64,000 nucleotides of DNA from an uncultured bacterium (GTDB lineage: Bacteria > CSSED10-310 > CALFER01), in NCBI GenBank assembly GCA_937951895.1, contig CALFER010000020.1, forward strand, positions 1 to 64,000. The letters run 5' to 3'. The first letter of the stretch is position 1, and every line of letters starts with the position of its first letter. Both the position numbers and the translations under genes were made by a program. Under the pieces are notes generated by a model, which saw only the letters and a list, made by a program, of their open reading frames with translations, was not told where the DNA came from and made no database searches. Shown in pieces: positions 21,701 through 28,489 of the stretch.

Positions 21701-24700
21701 GATTCCGGAATGAATTGAACGAATTCGACGGTCAGGGGCCGATCTCCAAAATAGGACTCTCCAGGATTGCCGATGCCTGCCCGCAGAAACTGCTCATCTC
21801 CGGATCCTCCCGGAACCGTCATAACCTCGATCGAGGCGATGACGAAATCGGGACCTTCCAGGCAGAATTCAACCAGGTTGTCGGCTTCTCCGTCTGCTCC
21901 TTCCCGCCATGCATTGCCGGGATCGAGGATCACACGAACAATGGGATCGAACTGCACTCCAAGAAATGGTATGAACCATGAGATCGGTGGAGTTGTGATC
22001 GATTCACCGGGCTCGATTCGTAAATGACTGGGAAATTCCTGAAGCGTGACATCGTACACGTCCGGAGAGTTCCCAAGTTCAATATGAAACAGATCGAAGC
22101 CCGAGGCACCGGTATCGATCACGGTTTCACCGGCATTTAAAAGAGTGATTACGCCGGAGTATTCCGTGCCGAACTGCGATGGAGTCGGAATAAAGGAGGA
22201 TTGATCACGAATCAGAGTCAGATTCGGATTGCCCTTGATTCGGAATTGGATCCCATCGTAGTTATTGTTGCTCTCACCCACAGGAGTCTCGTCGTAATCA
22301 CCATTCGGATCGAGTGTCAACCGGAGTGTGTACAGACCGGGGTTCAGAGGTTCACCGCTGTCAGCGTTCGCAGTATCCAGCATGAGTGTGTGATTCTCGG
22401 ACCATGAACAGAGTCCGGGAATTGGCGCAGGCATCCAGTGAGAGATGTACCATGGGACCGAAGGTGCCCAGCAGGACCAATTCCCGCCAGTCTGTAAATC
22501 CTGGTTTGCCCAGTAATAGAACTGGCTGAAACCTGTAAACGCTGATGAACCCTCGCGCGTCCAACTCAACGCAATCCCGATATCGCTGATCCAGACTTCG
22601 CCAGCGTCGGGAACCAGCTTGATCGTTTGAACCCGGATCGGCCAGACCAACAGTTTCTCACCGGCATCGATCTGGTAGATGCCCGTATCGGGATCACGGG
22701 GAAACACACCTCCATCACAATTCAATAAAACCGCAGGATCTGCAATGCCAGGCTGTAACTCAACAAACTGAACGTCCAGAACGGGACTCACCTGGAGGGT
22801 TTCAAACGACGCCGAATTGTCATCCGGTGTGGAGTCGTCGAATTCCCCTATTGAAACCTCGATACGGAACACTCCGGGAGGAACATGGGAGTTTTCAGGA
22901 GCGAACTCATCGAGATACCGGCATGGATCCTGGTAGATTCCCACAATACAGTCCACAACATTCGGTCCAGTTTCGGAAGCCCCCCCGATCGTAAGTCTCA
23001 GATTCGCGGATGGATTCTGAATGTTCTCCGCCGTGCCGTCGATCCACAGTTCGTCGAAATGGAGCGGAATCGATTCATCGCCCGAGGTCGATACAGCGAA
23101 CAGACCGACCGGAACCTCCGGTGCGGTTGCCTGGCCTGAATTGACAATCGAAAAGGCCAGATAAAACGATTGTGCCTCGGAGATCCCGACAGGCGGGGCA
23201 GGTATTGGAACCGGAGTCTGGACCGATGCTACCACATCGTGGATGGCGAGTTCCGGGGGAGTGAGAACGCGAAACTGTCCGAGTGAGCGCACGTTATCCT
23301 GCTCGCTGACTTCTGCCACATAATCATCCGGATCGACACAGAGCACCAGATCGAATGTTCCCAGAATGTCGGCAGATCCGGAGAAGACCGGGAGATCGAG
23401 CAAATCGGATGGTTGCAGCACAGGGACGAATCGGGTATCCAGAACGATACGCTCCGATCCATTGACAAGAAGGCACTGGATGGTTGTGACATTGGACTGG
23501 ACACTGCCGGAATTTGTCAATCGTAAATCGTTCAGATTGAGAACCAGACGTTCGCCGTATTCGATTTCGGTCGGAACAAGAACGGGTGTTCCGATGAATT
23601 TCAGGTTGGGTTTCGAGCGTTCGAGTGCGAGCAGCACTTCCGCCGTGAGGAAGGGGTCGTCGAGCCATGATCCGTTCGAGGTTTGATTATCAATGAGGAA
23701 TGCCCGGATCGGTTCGACCGAGAGCGGGTCGATGGACACACGAAGAGCAGCGGCGGAAAGGGCGCGGAGCACGACGGAAGACAGGAGTAATCGATGGCGA
23801 AGATCGGTCGATTCACTCCACTGATAATAGTTCATCGACTGGGATTCGCGCCGGAAGGTTCCAAGAAATGACAGTCCTTGCGTGAGCGCTTCATCGATCC
23901 GAGCCTGAAACGAATACGTGTCAATGCTGATTGCCCGTCGGTCGTCCGGGATCGAGGCCAGGGTTTCGATCGTAAGGGCAGTGACGAGCGGGTCAGGAGT
24001 CCTCTCAATTGAATCCGGGGCTTCCTCGACATCCTGCGCGGGCCATCCACATTGACCGGGCGTTGAGAGATGAATGTTCTGGACTTCGAGCAACAGTGCG
24101 GTTGCGCAGAGGATCGGATCGGACAGATACTGGCTTGGCGAGAGAGGTTCGGTCGTATGCTGCGCGATCAATGCCCGGAGCGCACACGTCGTATCCCAGG
24201 CATCCTCCATGTACCCGGTTCCGTAACCGAATCCTCCCAGATTGAACGCGAACGCTGTTCCCGGGATTGGAGCGCCTGATGATGAATTCTGAAGATCACG
24301 GAGGGTGGACAGGAGTTCGGAAAGAGGCGGTTCGAGTGTGGATGAATTGGGGAGCAGGGTGGCGAGGCGGATCCGGTCAGCGAGTGTTTCAGTGCGGTTG
24401 GAATCCCTGGCTGCAAGCCGGACCCAGGCACGGGCCAAGGCGGCATCGGACGGAACGGAGCTTTCAGTACGCCATTTCAGGAGGGCTTCGGCAGCACGGG
24501 CGGTAGTGACGGACGAGGCTTTGAGCGTTGAGGATGTCCAGGATCCATCAGACGATTGCGACTGAATCAGATATCCGAGAGCAGCTTCGATGTCCGGTGA
24601 TTGAGCCCGCACTCCGACGGGAACAAGCCATGCGATCAGAAGGGTGAGAAAGAACGAGACGATCATCGCAGGACTCAGCGATATCGTTTTTCCGGCATGG

Positions 24701-24717
24701 CGATCCTCTGGACGCAT
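12772..24717 (-). CDS. Giant secreted CARDB/alpha-toroid/DNRLRE surface protein
   Basis: 3981 residues. GAGGAG lies 9 bases before the ATG at 24717. A signal peptide ends near VRAQS (about residue 39). Next are a prenyltransferase-like alpha-toroid with QSxDGSW-type repeats (about 40-370), a long series of CARDB-like Ig domains (PDL, GN-x-G and ESDETNN-type signatures), a PA14-like domain (about 1690-1800), a second alpha-toroid region (about 1850-2500), CARDB and FlgD-like Ig domains, a Thr-Pro linker (about nt 13790-13970), a DNRLRE-like carbohydrate-binding module (about nt 13270-13790), a second Thr-Pro linker and a unique C-terminal domain. It is probably an extracellular adhesin or scaffold. 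It heads the operon with the transglutaminase and RHS ORFs, and its linkers resemble theirs. It contains an 11-G run (19458-19468). No enzymatic activity is claimed. Confidence 0.8.
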   Translation of the reverse strand: MRPEDRHAGKTISLSPAMIVSFFLTLLIAWLVPVGVRAQSPDIEAALGYLIQSQSSDGSWTSSTLKASSVTTARAAEALLKWRTESSVPSDAALARAWVRLAARDSNRTETLADRIRLATLLPNSSTLEPPLSELLSTLRDLQNSSSGAPIPGTAFAFNLGGFGYGTGYMEDAWDTTCALRALIAQHTTEPLSPSQYLSDPILCATALLLEVQNIHLSTPGQCGWPAQDVEEAPDSIERTPDPLVTALTIETLASIPDDRRAISIDTYSFQARIDEALTQGLSFLGTFRRESQSMNYYQWSESTDLRHRLLLSSVVLRALSAAALRVSIDPLSVEPIRAFLIDNQTSNGSWLDDPFLTAEVLLALERSKPNLKFIGTPVLVPTEIEYGERLVLNLNDLRLTNSGSVQSNVTTIQCLLVNGSERIVLDTRFVPVLQPSDLLDLPVFSGSADILGTFDLVLCVDPDDYVAEVSEQDNVRSLGQFRVLTPPELAIHDVVASVQTPVPIPAPPVGISEAQSFYLAFSIVNSGQATAPEVPVGLFAVSTSGDESIPLHFDELWIDGTAENIQNPSANLRLTIGGASETGPNVVDCIVGIYQDPCRYLDEFAPENSHVPPGVFRIEVSIGEFDDSTPDDNSASFETLQVSPVLDVQFVELQPGIADPAVLLNCDGGVFPRDPDTGIYQIDAGEKLLVWPIRVQTIKLVPDAGEVWISDIGIALSWTREGSSAFTGFSQFYYWANQDLQTGGNWSCWAPSVPWYISHWMPAPIPGLCSWSENHTLMLDTANADSGEPLNPGLYTLRLTLDPNGDYDETPVGESNNNYDGIQFRIKGNPNLTLIRDQSSFIPTPSQFGTEYSGVITLLNAGETVIDTGASGFDLFHIELGNSPDVYDVTLQEFPSHLRIEPGESITTPPISWFIPFLGVQFDPIVRVILDPGNAWREGADGEADNLVEFCLEGPDFVIASIEVMTVPGGSGDEQFLRAGIGNPGESYFGDRPLTVEFVQFIPESTDLWVLDSQSILPSDIPLHGDVFNVEMARSKIPCGESFIHVRINSDRNIFESEYDNNFMENKDSIERDDEECLIDFSTDPTWVGFPYNPNATINAGEIITVHGKVACDRMNRENGCLLDDYPLKAREISVAFYHSEIAPGNLIHSFCLDLTSKPRVCDSWPWLYSQAISSCFHPDSFDWNPANDGLVGEIPIIYVVDEEDQFRETNEFNNRADFRTTLNVRYIDLSVMGSDIRLSHDVPIQGQEFGIEIRTRNQGTQELAYQVEAEVVIEITDAGGQLLATYPRREWHHFTPQEVFPITIEADWPQGEYTLTVRMDPTDVIREFGGGESNNIVVRPIIVSPPVNLKALSLSLEQTEYGVSCEAIDSNCSVFVGRPVDLEGVFLNQGVTEVSQVTAGLYVSDPEAGFPGAAYLFDRLEANGTGTISSENSWYPQVESDCDLVLVVDPDQSIEEPDETDNELSFELHIVNPEKPDLVMSNLVMTGNPIPGIIREGDTLHVSVQLRNDGLRPIPDGSDFEIGCYFSSTVTPEEFWSMLSEGSTELVPLYTWNVDEPLDIGEEVPIAFDWTINDVRGPGTIYVMADSRISTVNPNGDVDEIWESVCPISGGCNVVSEHILIHSDQHHFDTAREGGVEWLLDHQHVRNVGETGKLKATYYNLDPQQYGPGDSIPDSFGHYILLDADNTTPGINPLLTRVEDGTQIGFFDDIGNIPGLTPDHFAVIYEGYLNIEATTEFGLSFLVDAMGTGGGAKGRGWIWLNNRIMSPYNLQPSIPPMKNLPLEDYKFQSVFVRYNRGDLTDLAPGIDCDFKYRNTGDSGDAESILGSLYQYKLADGPYSLGLWDDQNNQVKQGMIGILFAKAWQLYGHLDDRLSYLPLEIHEYLTLIEFILDQQNDTGSWDENSSFWATAANLWALALARDILPQFSDYPDHVDEILERIGSISIPGSAPETGAIHRAIMYFTRSVYQVEGYHGTTSWPDAGLVDDLVTTAFALRALCAVDPDIEHFNAYIPNYAQDANTNLVYSLLHMFYLTYNNYGSGQPYDQYYWGLYPGDTRMLGFTWSPIQALIDFQNCSISAPLDLFKAKEFMFNVLNDSLSNQQPTLHWSSIIVGDVLSCLSGFMQCQGTMTNTILYCTYLSQLISRTTPDGPSTNADGGYYFQSGDEWFECPELDSSKRLVSEQEDFYLCALPIHLMEIFTNLSSWPSDDRPDNYPNMQLLDNVIKRRIGEVKSHISPLLHAIPMNSDHAESWISTGITMKALNVASISYTENQLSFAIQNALSNAYYCSGLFGNLEVAAFGDYIGYASQDPDPMSRALWAMASQNDSLPENAQTLVIKLKTILSELRNADGGLGLFIACYPTEIGSRNYETQLALIGLIEAGKAWSDPDIQEITDLLFNTFWEGGADGFEFDTGESIYAQIISTLPGAQTELPDMPQIYLQSREHLLAMHQNTYDGGWSYNAHPPSGLFFSSTVDATAMSLIALTHNHTGEYTLAEKIAISEGVNWLLLAQIKSDDPLYIDEFNGWGANLGSKTANTRDTALAVWALHAVDWYADIDVTAYINGCDPTPPVEFWTFHPGETVPVDIYLDRILDLSQPDSSLIYRVVSESSPSSEILTEFAFNATFPTSNRFSHSFTIPLGTQPGQYILIVNAAQGDETGADMNTFRIRIEPDALPDLVGRDLEGTHWILPEGTARIEMTIWNQGNAQANASQAMLYLNDPDNWLNPATALHSFYVPMLPVERMAPIEYEWIPDLPPGVYPLYLVVDNGNQIDESDETNNKYRFDLRIEPLTISWLGAGPDPFSPANSPGTLDTTGFYFELNGPSSVLARITRLLPNDTVEVVREIQTGCLEDGLHLIPWDGRDVTGEIVTASDRYHVELICDLNGESAEGDVEVDNIAPIVNLTDFDAPLCLAGVIPIDGTATDRNYLDLSDNFNDFELIARVAGQLAQEEFICSGMTPIEDDRLCSWDASRVEPEDYDLELVARDSAGNVSQTTTAVRIVEPPPCPLVIDPVPGSTLQTAERRLSISGVAFTRQLVVIINGESQIHDVQTFFSIDVELPACEHDIQVVSLDSCGNMSSDCQEFSVIVDEVSLAQTLGGNNLAPMTFIRGNTNIRDRRRAGPALDACATWTIRDADGTILNQEPDGSIINALEFSPWIEDSDPGTVSSTWQWTHEISALSGSACHTTLGALGMGIEMHAFSDASTPITIGKKQSLVQYVYLAPDQPPDALAVVLELRDIRVGLYWGSDDITGLPGGGIRAGDLPASGDWSRLNIDESLMQLSGQKITGMWFLTRNGFAFWDRTTIGFHEMCCSIDPGRQCDFPFEWFTGRLAAGDYSFTADLALNDLACYSISTPFNIFLSEGLECSLVTDDTIYSENDTVEVTSDLFNMGLNSTQEDLDVSVIVRYPSGEMEQLLAYTIDSMPPDTHLVRTAMFQTESHPQGEYQIEQTVARGETVITTCLSSIQIYWNPAGYLDPICSTDPGTAPIGSEVGLAYSITNRYPENLQNIEIWFDVFNEVSGDLTDSTSHEMIPLIAQGQAHQAVHVLNTDGFAPGDYAAFLMVRHESYETTLCLTWLTLTEQPTATPTPTCTLTPTNTPTWTPTDTPTAIPTDTPTFTPAPPTYTPTPAPTWTPVPTVTPTPNDVTCIEIRRGLYGDIPDAYIWDASHGYNGGSSSTLYTGYVSGYEKRTLIAFDLPVNLEEIEVVSAEFAINVTHASGAEVAVHSVTEDWTETGVTWGLINSAYDPDPYVSLVIDTNGWIIIDLTDLFVEWANGTRVYHGIMLISDTSSSYETYRSSESSISYRPILNLCYRYKPTPSPSHTPSPLPTSTPPPSFTPTPQPPTPTPPPSPTPSPFPCLGNPSLEFDPDEWIAISSGQTAVSTGDLCNTGGPGGDCASDIHFWWDETSGGFMDSVQFSGDFALMMGGDCRDLTVTATMAGLWASQPPGTEASAWLYAEPMNRPGHVAQVRLTITRTSSSR
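19458..19468. repeat. Homopolymeric tract of 11 C (G on the coding strand)
   Basis: Eleven consecutive C on the plus strand inside the giant surface-protein gene. On the coding strand it encodes consecutive glycines in the PA14-like region (near residue 1750). G/C runs this long are prone to slippage during replication, and changes in length that are not multiples of three would truncate the protein. Confidence 0.8.
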
Positions 24718-24802
24718 AGCGGGGTACTCCTCGAGACGAAATGTTTACGGAACAAACCTTCACACGGAAACGCGAAAAGAATACCGTTGAACGGTCGCCG
24801 TG

Positions 24803-26266
24803 TCAATGACCGATCTCTGGATTATCCGTTGGCTTCACCAGCAATGCGTATCCGGTAAAAGGAAAATAGGGATGAATCGCGTAGCCCAATTCCTTGTGTG
24901 CTCTATATCCGCCTACTTCCAGCCGATGCATCGGATCCCGTACCAGTATGTAGTCGGGTCTGTAATGATCCAGCCAGCCGGTATAATCCCCTTTTCCGAT
25001 CAGTTCCGCATTCATCGGATTCACCAACCCAAGGATATCGATCATTCTCCGCTTCGAGTAATATCCGAGAGTGCCGATCTCCATGGCTGCAAGGCTTGAA
25101 GAAGGCGCAGTGTTCCGCTCAATCCAGAGGGCGATTCGTTTGTAATTCAGATATTGAGGTCCTGCATGCTGAAGCAATACAAAGGATCCCCAACACTGGA
25201 TCGTCAAAACATAGCACACAAGGAATGTGACTCCAACAGAGACCGATCTCCGAATGAACAGGTTCTGATTGACAGCATTCCGGATCGATCCCAACCCAAC
25301 CGCTGCATAAAAAATAGCGAATGCATAAAAGGGTGTTTTATACCAATGATATGAAGGAATCTTCAGTATTGTGTAAAAGACCAGGTTCAACGCGATGAAC
25401 GAGAGTATCACTCTGTTGATTCTGGATTTTCCGAGCGCCCATAACCCTGTTGCCATCAACAACAGAATCAGGCCGAAATAGAGTCCATCATCGTAAAAGT
25501 AGTGCGTTCTGTCGTGCATGAATCCTCGCAGAAATCCCAACGTGCCGCCCCATTCCCCGGAGTTACCCTGCTGGATCTTGGCAGCGAGAGTCTGAGGCAG
25601 GAATGCTCCATAGTACAGTTTGTTGAATGCCGCGTTCATGAAAATCAACGCTGCCGGCCATAAAAAATACATCCATTTCTTCATGAGCAAGTATCGTTTC
25701 CCTGAGAAAACCGCAACGGCAACGATCAACAAAGCGCCTTCTCCCCGCGCTAAAACGAGCAATCCCAGAACCGGAAACAAAAGGTCGTCGCGATTCTGAT
25801 CGATCAGCAGCACGGACAGAAAGAGAAGCATCATGTACAAATAGGATTCCATACCCCAGACTTTGTAGAAGAAGAACTGAGTCACCAACATGAGTGGGAA
25901 AGCCAATACAACAATGCGTTGCAAGTTGATCCTTCCCAGAATCCTGTATCCGATCAATCCGGATGCTCCGAGCAAAACGTAATTGAGCAGAAACTGACCG
26001 GTCTCGACTCCCCCGGTAAGGAAACTGACACCGAGCAGAAAAAACACATACAATGGAGATGTCAGGCCGTTGAAATATTCGCCTGGGTTATAGACCAGGC
26101 CTTTACCTGACACACAATTCTGCACGTACCGAAAATAGATCAAAGCATCATCAAGTTCATATCCGCGATTGAGCCATGCAAAGTATAGAAGCACGAGACT
26201 GGATAATCCAAGGGTAACGATCTCGATGGCACGGCCTGAGTCGAGCGTTCGCGTCTTCGTTTCCAT
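24803..26266 (-). CDS. GT-C family membrane glycosyltransferase
   Basis: 487 residues with many hydrophobic segments across its length. Near the first extracytoplasmic loop is a DDALIYFRYVQN motif (Asp39-Asp40) followed by GKGLVYNPGE and GLTSPL. This is the signature arrangement of polyprenol-phosphate-sugar-dependent GT-C enzymes related to arabinofuranosyl- and mannosyltransferases such as AftB. It probably transfers a sugar from a lipid carrier on the outer face of the cytoplasmic membrane, possibly onto surface polysaccharide or glycoprotein; the substrate cannot be told. A GAGG lies 9 bases before the ATG. It is followed 85 bases on by the giant surface-protein gene on the same strand, so co-transcription is possible, and glycosylation of the Thr-rich linkers is an attractive but untested link. 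Confidence 0.7.
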   Translation of the reverse strand: METKTRTLDSGRAIEIVTLGLSSLVLLYFAWLNRGYELDDALIYFRYVQNCVSGKGLVYNPGEYFNGLTSPLYVFFLLGVSFLTGGVETGQFLLNYVLLGASGLIGYRILGRINLQRIVVLAFPLMLVTQFFFYKVWGMESYLYMMLLFLSVLLIDQNRDDLLFPVLGLLVLARGEGALLIVAVAVFSGKRYLLMKKWMYFLWPAALIFMNAAFNKLYYGAFLPQTLAAKIQQGNSGEWGGTLGFLRGFMHDRTHYFYDDGLYFGLILLLMATGLWALGKSRINRVILSFIALNLVFYTILKIPSYHWYKTPFYAFAIFYAAVGLGSIRNAVNQNLFIRRSVSVGVTFLVCYVLTIQCWGSFVLLQHAGPQYLNYKRIALWIERNTAPSSSLAAMEIGTLGYYSKRRMIDILGLVNPMNAELIGKGDYTGWLDHYRPDYILVRDPMHRLEVGGYRAHKELGYAIHPYFPFTGYALLVKPTDNPEIGH

Positions 26267-26372
26267 GAAGGTGTCCTCAGTGTGCAGGGTTCCGACATCC
26301 AGACATCACAAGTAGCATCGAGTCCGAAACAATTCAAGAAACTCAAGCGAATTGATCTCTGCGAAAAGGAAC

Positions 26373-26401
26373 TTGACAAGAGCGATTCGGTCTGATTAAC
26401 T
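26373..26401 (+). promoter_or_regulatory. Putative promoter of the tetR-efflux operon
   Basis: TTGACA at 26373-26378, a 17-base spacer, and TTAACT at 26396-26401 preceded by TG at 26393-26394 (extended -10). The predicted start falls about at 26408, immediately before the palindromic operator. Based on sequence only. Confidence 0.45.
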
Positions 26402-26410
26402 CAAAACTAG

Positions 26411-26439
26411 TCAAACGTTCGTTTAAGTCGAACGTTTGA
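26411..26439. promoter_or_regulatory. Perfect palindrome, probable TetR-family operator
   Basis: Two perfect 11-base arms, TCAAACGTTCG (26411-26421) and CGAACGTTTGA (26429-26439), separated by 7 bases. It sits between the putative -10 and the tetR start codon, where the repressor could block its own operon. TetR-family dimers typically bind palindromes of this size. Confidence 0.7.
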
Positions 26440-26471
26440 TCGTAACACCGCACCGAAAGGACGTACCCGCC

Positions 26472-27137
26472 ATGCCCGATCCCACAGCTGACTCACCCCG
26501 ACGCACCATCCTCGACTCGGCCGCCCACCTCTTCGCCCGCAAAGGCTTCGCCGCTACCGGTATGCGCGAAATCGCCCGCAACGCCCACGTCAACCTCGCC
26601 ATGATCAACTACTACTTCGGCTCCAAAATCGATATCCTCCGCATCCTCCTCGACGAATTCTTCACGGGATTCCTCGCCGAAGCCGAAATCCACCTCACCC
26701 AACCCGCCGACCTCAACACCAAACTCACCGCCTATATCCACGGCGCCATCCGCTACTTCAGCCGCAATATCGATCGCCATCGCGTCGCCATCATCGAATT
26801 CCCCTTCGAAATCCCCGAAATCGTCGATCTCAAGACCAACTATGTCCGCCGCCTCATCGGCCTGTTCCATCAGAACATTCTTCCTCCCGATTCTTCTCGC
26901 CCCGCAGCAAATCTCGACGCGTTCCCGATCGCCATCATCGGCCCCGCACTCGGCGCCATGATGAGTTCCTTCTTTCTCATGTCGCCGATCATCTCGAAAC
27001 TCCGCCCCGTCGAGATCACCCCCGCGTTCATCGACTGGTACGCCGATATCATCGCGACACTCTTCCTGCACGGCGTCCCGGAACTGCTCTCACGCGCCGG
27101 CATGCACATCCCATCCACTCCAGGAGACCCCTCATGA
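26472..27137 (+). CDS. TetR/AcrR-family transcriptional regulator, CecR-like
   Basis: 221 residues, starting at the ATG at 26472 with AAGGA 10 bases upstream; a longer TTG-started reading would run through the operator. Residues about 10-57 form a typical TetR helix-turn-helix (ILDSAAHLFARKGFAATGMREIA, then NLAMINYYFGSK). The C-terminal ligand domain is helical. The ORF overlaps the next gene by ATGA, so it belongs to the efflux operon, and the palindrome before it is the likely autoregulatory site. The gene order matches E. coli cecR with ybhGFSR, where the regulator controls an ABC exporter. The ligand is unknown. Confidence 0.85.
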   Translation: MPDPTADSPRRTILDSAAHLFARKGFAATGMREIARNAHVNLAMINYYFGSKIDILRILLDEFFTGFLAEAEIHLTQPADLNTKLTAYIHGAIRYFSRNIDRHRVAIIEFPFEIPEIVDLKTNYVRRLIGLFHQNILPPDSSRPAANLDAFPIAIIGPALGAMMSSFFLMSPIISKLRPVEITPAFIDWYADIIATLFLHGVPELLSRAGMHIPSTPGDPS

Positions 27138-28489
27138 AACGGCTGCTCTGTCTCGCACTGCTTCTGTCTGCAACGGCCTTCGGTGCCGATCCGCCCGAAC
27201 CCGGCACCTGTAATCTGGAATCCCTCATCCGGTCCGCCCGAACGTTCAACCCGGACCTGAACGTCCTCGACGCACAGACCGACGAAACACGGGCCGCCAC
27301 GGAAACTACCCGGGCCAATCTCGGGCCGATGCTGACGCTGTCGGGCTATTCGCGCGTGGTCTCGGTCGTGCCGGAAATGACACAGGCGGATCGAACGGTC
27401 ACGACGCCGATGGGATCGTTCACAATCCCCGGAGGTACGCAGCAGCTCGGCGATTACGATTCGCACTCGGTCGATCTGGAATTTCGCCAGACACTCTACA
27501 CGGGAGGCCGCTTGAGAGGAGCGGTCGCTGTGGCGGAATCGATGACGCAGACCGCATCCGAGCAGCATCAGGCGGCACAGTTCGCGCTGGACGGGCAGGT
27601 CGCGGCGGCCTACTTTTCACTGATTCGCCTGACGGATATTCATCGGATCGCAGAAATGTCTCTGGCGGTCGCCCGCGCGCACGCCGAAGATGTCCGGAAC
27701 CGGGCTGACGCGGGCGCGCTCACGGCCAACGAAACACTCAAGGCGGATCTGCGGGTGTCCGAGGCGGAGCAGAGTGTCCTGTCGGCACACAATCAGATCC
27801 GCACGATTCAGAGTCGCCTGAAGCAGTTATGCGGAATCGAGTCGGACTTCGAGATCACGCGGGGGGATTTCGAGCCGATCGATGTGCCGGAGCCGGACCC
27901 CGCGGAAGCGCTCGGCACAGCCCTCTCCCATCGCAGGGAACTCACGGTTCAGGAAGCCCAACTCGAAGCTGCCCGGCGGGAACGTGATCTGGCGTCGCGC
28001 GAATCCCGCCCCACGATCGGCGTGTTCGCGCGTGCGTCCTACGGCAAACCGGGTCCGGATTTTGTGCGCAACGACTGGATCGATTCGTTCTCGGCAGGCC
28101 TCAACATCGCATGGCCCGCATGGGACAACGGGAGAACCTCGGCGGGAACCAGCCGCGCCGAGGCTCGGATCCGCCGGGTGGAGGCTCAGATCAACGCGCT
28201 GAAGTCGACCATCACGCGGGATGTCGAAACGGCGCTGATCGAACTGGACGATACACGCGCGCGCCTGGCGGTGGCGGACCGGGCGGTCATTCAGGCCGAA
28301 GAACAGTTTCGCATGACCGCGGATCGATTCCACGAAGGCACGCTCACCAACACGGATTACCTGGACGCGGAAATCGCGCTGTCCCGCGAACGCGTCAATC
28401 ATGTCATCACACGGACCGACCTGATGCTCGCGTGGGTCCGCTATCTCCTGGTCACCGGCCGGGATATTCTCGAGGAGTTACACCCATGA
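27134..28489 (+). CDS. TolC-type outer-membrane efflux protein
   Basis: 451 residues with an N-terminal signal peptide (cleavage around the Ala/Gly-rich AFGADPPE). The body has the two-fold repeat of long helices typical of outer membrane factors, e.g. YTGGRLRGAVAVAESM in the first half and AWPAWDNGRTSAGTSRAEARI in the second. It would form the trimeric outer-membrane channel for the exporter encoded downstream. It overlaps tetR and the MFP gene by 4 bases on either side, so all three should be translated from one message. The E. coli ybh cluster uses a shared TolC encoded elsewhere, so a dedicated channel in this operon is a difference. Confidence 0.85.
   Translation: MKRLLCLALLLSATAFGADPPEPGTCNLESLIRSARTFNPDLNVLDAQTDETRAATETTRANLGPMLTLSGYSRVVSVVPEMTQADRTVTTPMGSFTIPGGTQQLGDYDSHSVDLEFRQTLYTGGRLRGAVAVAESMTQTASEQHQAAQFALDGQVAAAYFSLIRLTDIHRIAEMSLAVARAHAEDVRNRADAGALTANETLKADLRVSEAEQSVLSAHNQIRTIQSRLKQLCGIESDFEITRGDFEPIDVPEPDPAEALGTALSHRRELTVQEAQLEAARRERDLASRESRPTIGVFARASYGKPGPDFVRNDWIDSFSAGLNIAWPAWDNGRTSAGTSRAEARIRRVEAQINALKSTITRDVETALIELDDTRARLAVADRAVIQAEEQFRMTADRFHEGTLTNTDYLDAEIALSRERVNHVITRTDLMLAWVRYLLVTGRDILEELHP

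Noticed and set aside
26493..27071. Minus-strand open frame of 192 codons opposite tetR, rich in Gly, Asp and Glu
   Set aside because: Low-complexity translation of the antisense of tetR; no family features.
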